From the NCBI GenBank assembly GCA_029821515.1, contig JALGTD010000075.1, positions 1 to 7,218 on the forward strand: 7,218 bases of DNA, written 5' to 3'. Shown piece after piece: positions 6,384 through 7,218 of this stretch (its first letter is position 1; each line of letters starts with the position of its first letter). Under the pieces are notes generated by a model, which saw only the letters and a list, made by a program, of their open reading frames with translations, was not told the DNA's origin and searched no databases. The position numbers and the translations under genes were made by a program. Source of the DNA: Candidatus Zipacnadia bacterium (GTDB taxonomy: Bacteria; Armatimonadota; Zipacnadia; Zipacnadales; Zipacnadaceae).

Positions 6384-7218
6384 TTAGTCTGAAAGCGCCT
6401 TATGAGTTTCCTTCAATTGTTTGATTATGGGAATATCCTGCGGGCACTGCTCCTCGCATTCCCCACACTCCACACATGCCTCGGCGTTTATATCGAGCTT
6501 GCGATACATATCCTTGGCATCCTCAGTCAGCCCCCAGACGCGGTGGTAGTTCATCGCCTCAAATATCTTGGGTATTGGCACACCCTGCGGGCAGGGCTGG
6601 CAGTAGTTGCAACCAGTACAGTACAACTCAGCCAGTTTCTCGTTGCGCTGCACAATCTTGCGAATCTGCTCGTACTCGGCCTCGGTCAACGGCTGCTCGT
6701 GACTGGCTGAGCCCACATTCTCCTCGACCATCTCAACGGTATTCATTCCCGAAAGCGCCGCGCTGACACCAGGATTGGCCAGCACATAGCGTATAGCCAG
6801 GTCGGGGACGCTCGTCGTACGATCAGTCAACATCGCCTGGAACTGCTTGGATTCGGTGGCCATAGCCAGCCGGCCGCCGGCTACCGACCCCATAATTAAC
6901 ACGCCCATGCCCTTTTCGTGGGCCCGCGCGATTGCCGGTTCATTGCCTGCACCCGCTGTACGGCTGCCGAAGTGCTGCTTACGGTCCAGCAGGTTATACT
7001 GGACGAGGATGCCGTCAAACAGGCCCGTGTCAATAATCTTGATGATGTTCTCGGGAGTGTCGTGAGACGAGAAGCACAGGTGATCAATTGTCCCCTCATC
7101 CAGCGCCTGCTGACAGATCTCCAGGGGGCCGCCGGGCTCCTGGAAGGGGCCAGCGATATTCTCCCAGGTGACATTGTGGACGTGATAGAAATCTATATGG
7201 TCCACTCCCAAAGCCTTG
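6384..7218 (-). CDS. Aldo/keto reductase with C-terminal two-[4Fe-4S] ferredoxin domain, N-terminal part outside the window
   Basis: This is the upstream paralogue of the reductase at 5219-6319. It ends at the TAA at 6384-6386 and stays open to the right edge; the sequence reads into the window as KALGVDHIDFYHVHNV, mid-barrel. A TTG near 7209-7211 is the Leu of that conserved segment, not a start. The Asp, Tyr and Lys of the tetrad are beyond the edge; the catalytic His should be the second His of FYHVHNV. The ferredoxin part has both cysteine groups, CTGCNYCQPCP and CVECGECEEQCP. It shares exact runs with its neighbour (AELYCTGCNYC, MNYHRVWGLT, ACVECGECEE). Differences are a longer loop after YNLLDR (encoded by about 6936-6980) and a shorter linker before the second cluster. 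The role is probably the same general redox chemistry with a different substrate. The promoter and start are not in the window. Confidence 0.88.
   Translation of the reverse strand, partial: KALGVDHIDFYHVHNVTWENIAGPFQEPGGPLEICQQALDEGTIDHLCFSSHDTPENIIKIIDTGLFDGILVQYNLLDRKQHFGSRTAGAGNEPAIARAHEKGMGVLIMGSVAGGRLAMATESKQFQAMLTDRTTSVPDLAIRYVLANPGVSAALSGMNTVEMVEENVGSASHEQPLTEAEYEQIRKIVQRNEKLAELYCTGCNYCQPCPQGVPIPKIFEAMNYHRVWGLTEDAKDMYRKLDINAEACVECGECEEQCPQDIPIIKQLKETHKALSD

Noticed and set aside
7209..7211. TTG as a start for the right-hand reductase
   Set aside because: It is a Leu codon inside the conserved ALGVDHIDFYH segment in mid-barrel, and the frame stays open upstream to the window edge, so the gene is simply cut by the window.

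Overview
The window is chromosomal DNA from a bacterium with moderately GC-rich coding sequence and dense gene packing. It holds five protein genes in two convergent groups. Bacterial features are clear Shine-Dalgarno sequences, an HflX GTPase and a Lon-type protease of the YcbZ/LonH-like class. TTG starts and tandem aldo/keto reductases with C-terminal ferredoxin domains fit an environmental, possibly anaerobic lineage. Chloroflexota or Armatimonadota are guesses only; nothing here fixes the phylum.

Plus strand, 1-5079: the 3' part of an alkaline-phosphatase-superfamily phosphohydrolase (1-1032) is followed after 24 bases by hflX (1057-2367, TTG start), and the two look co-transcribed. A 279-base gap follows. 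It contains a strong ribosome binding site feeding a four-codon reading frame (MVRG-stop). Then comes an 810-residue ATP-dependent Lon-like protease (2647-5079, TTG start). HflX (rescue of stalled ribosomes) and a Lon-like protease (protein turnover) would both suit stress and protein quality control, but the gap means they need not share a transcript.

Convergent junction, 5080-5218: two small inverted repeats lie between the protease and the opposing genes. One of them (5185-5206) is a reasonable but U-tract-less candidate for a shared termination structure.

Minus strand, 7218-5219: two tandem paralogous genes encode aldo/keto reductases fused to a C-terminal two-cluster [4Fe-4S] ferredoxin domain. 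The upstream copy (6384-7218) runs off the right edge; the downstream copy (5219-6319) is complete. They are 64 bases apart and probably form an operon whose promoter lies outside the window.

I see no transposon, CRISPR array, tRNA or rRNA, phage genes or clearly new system. The most curious local signal is the minimal reading frame ahead of the protease gene.
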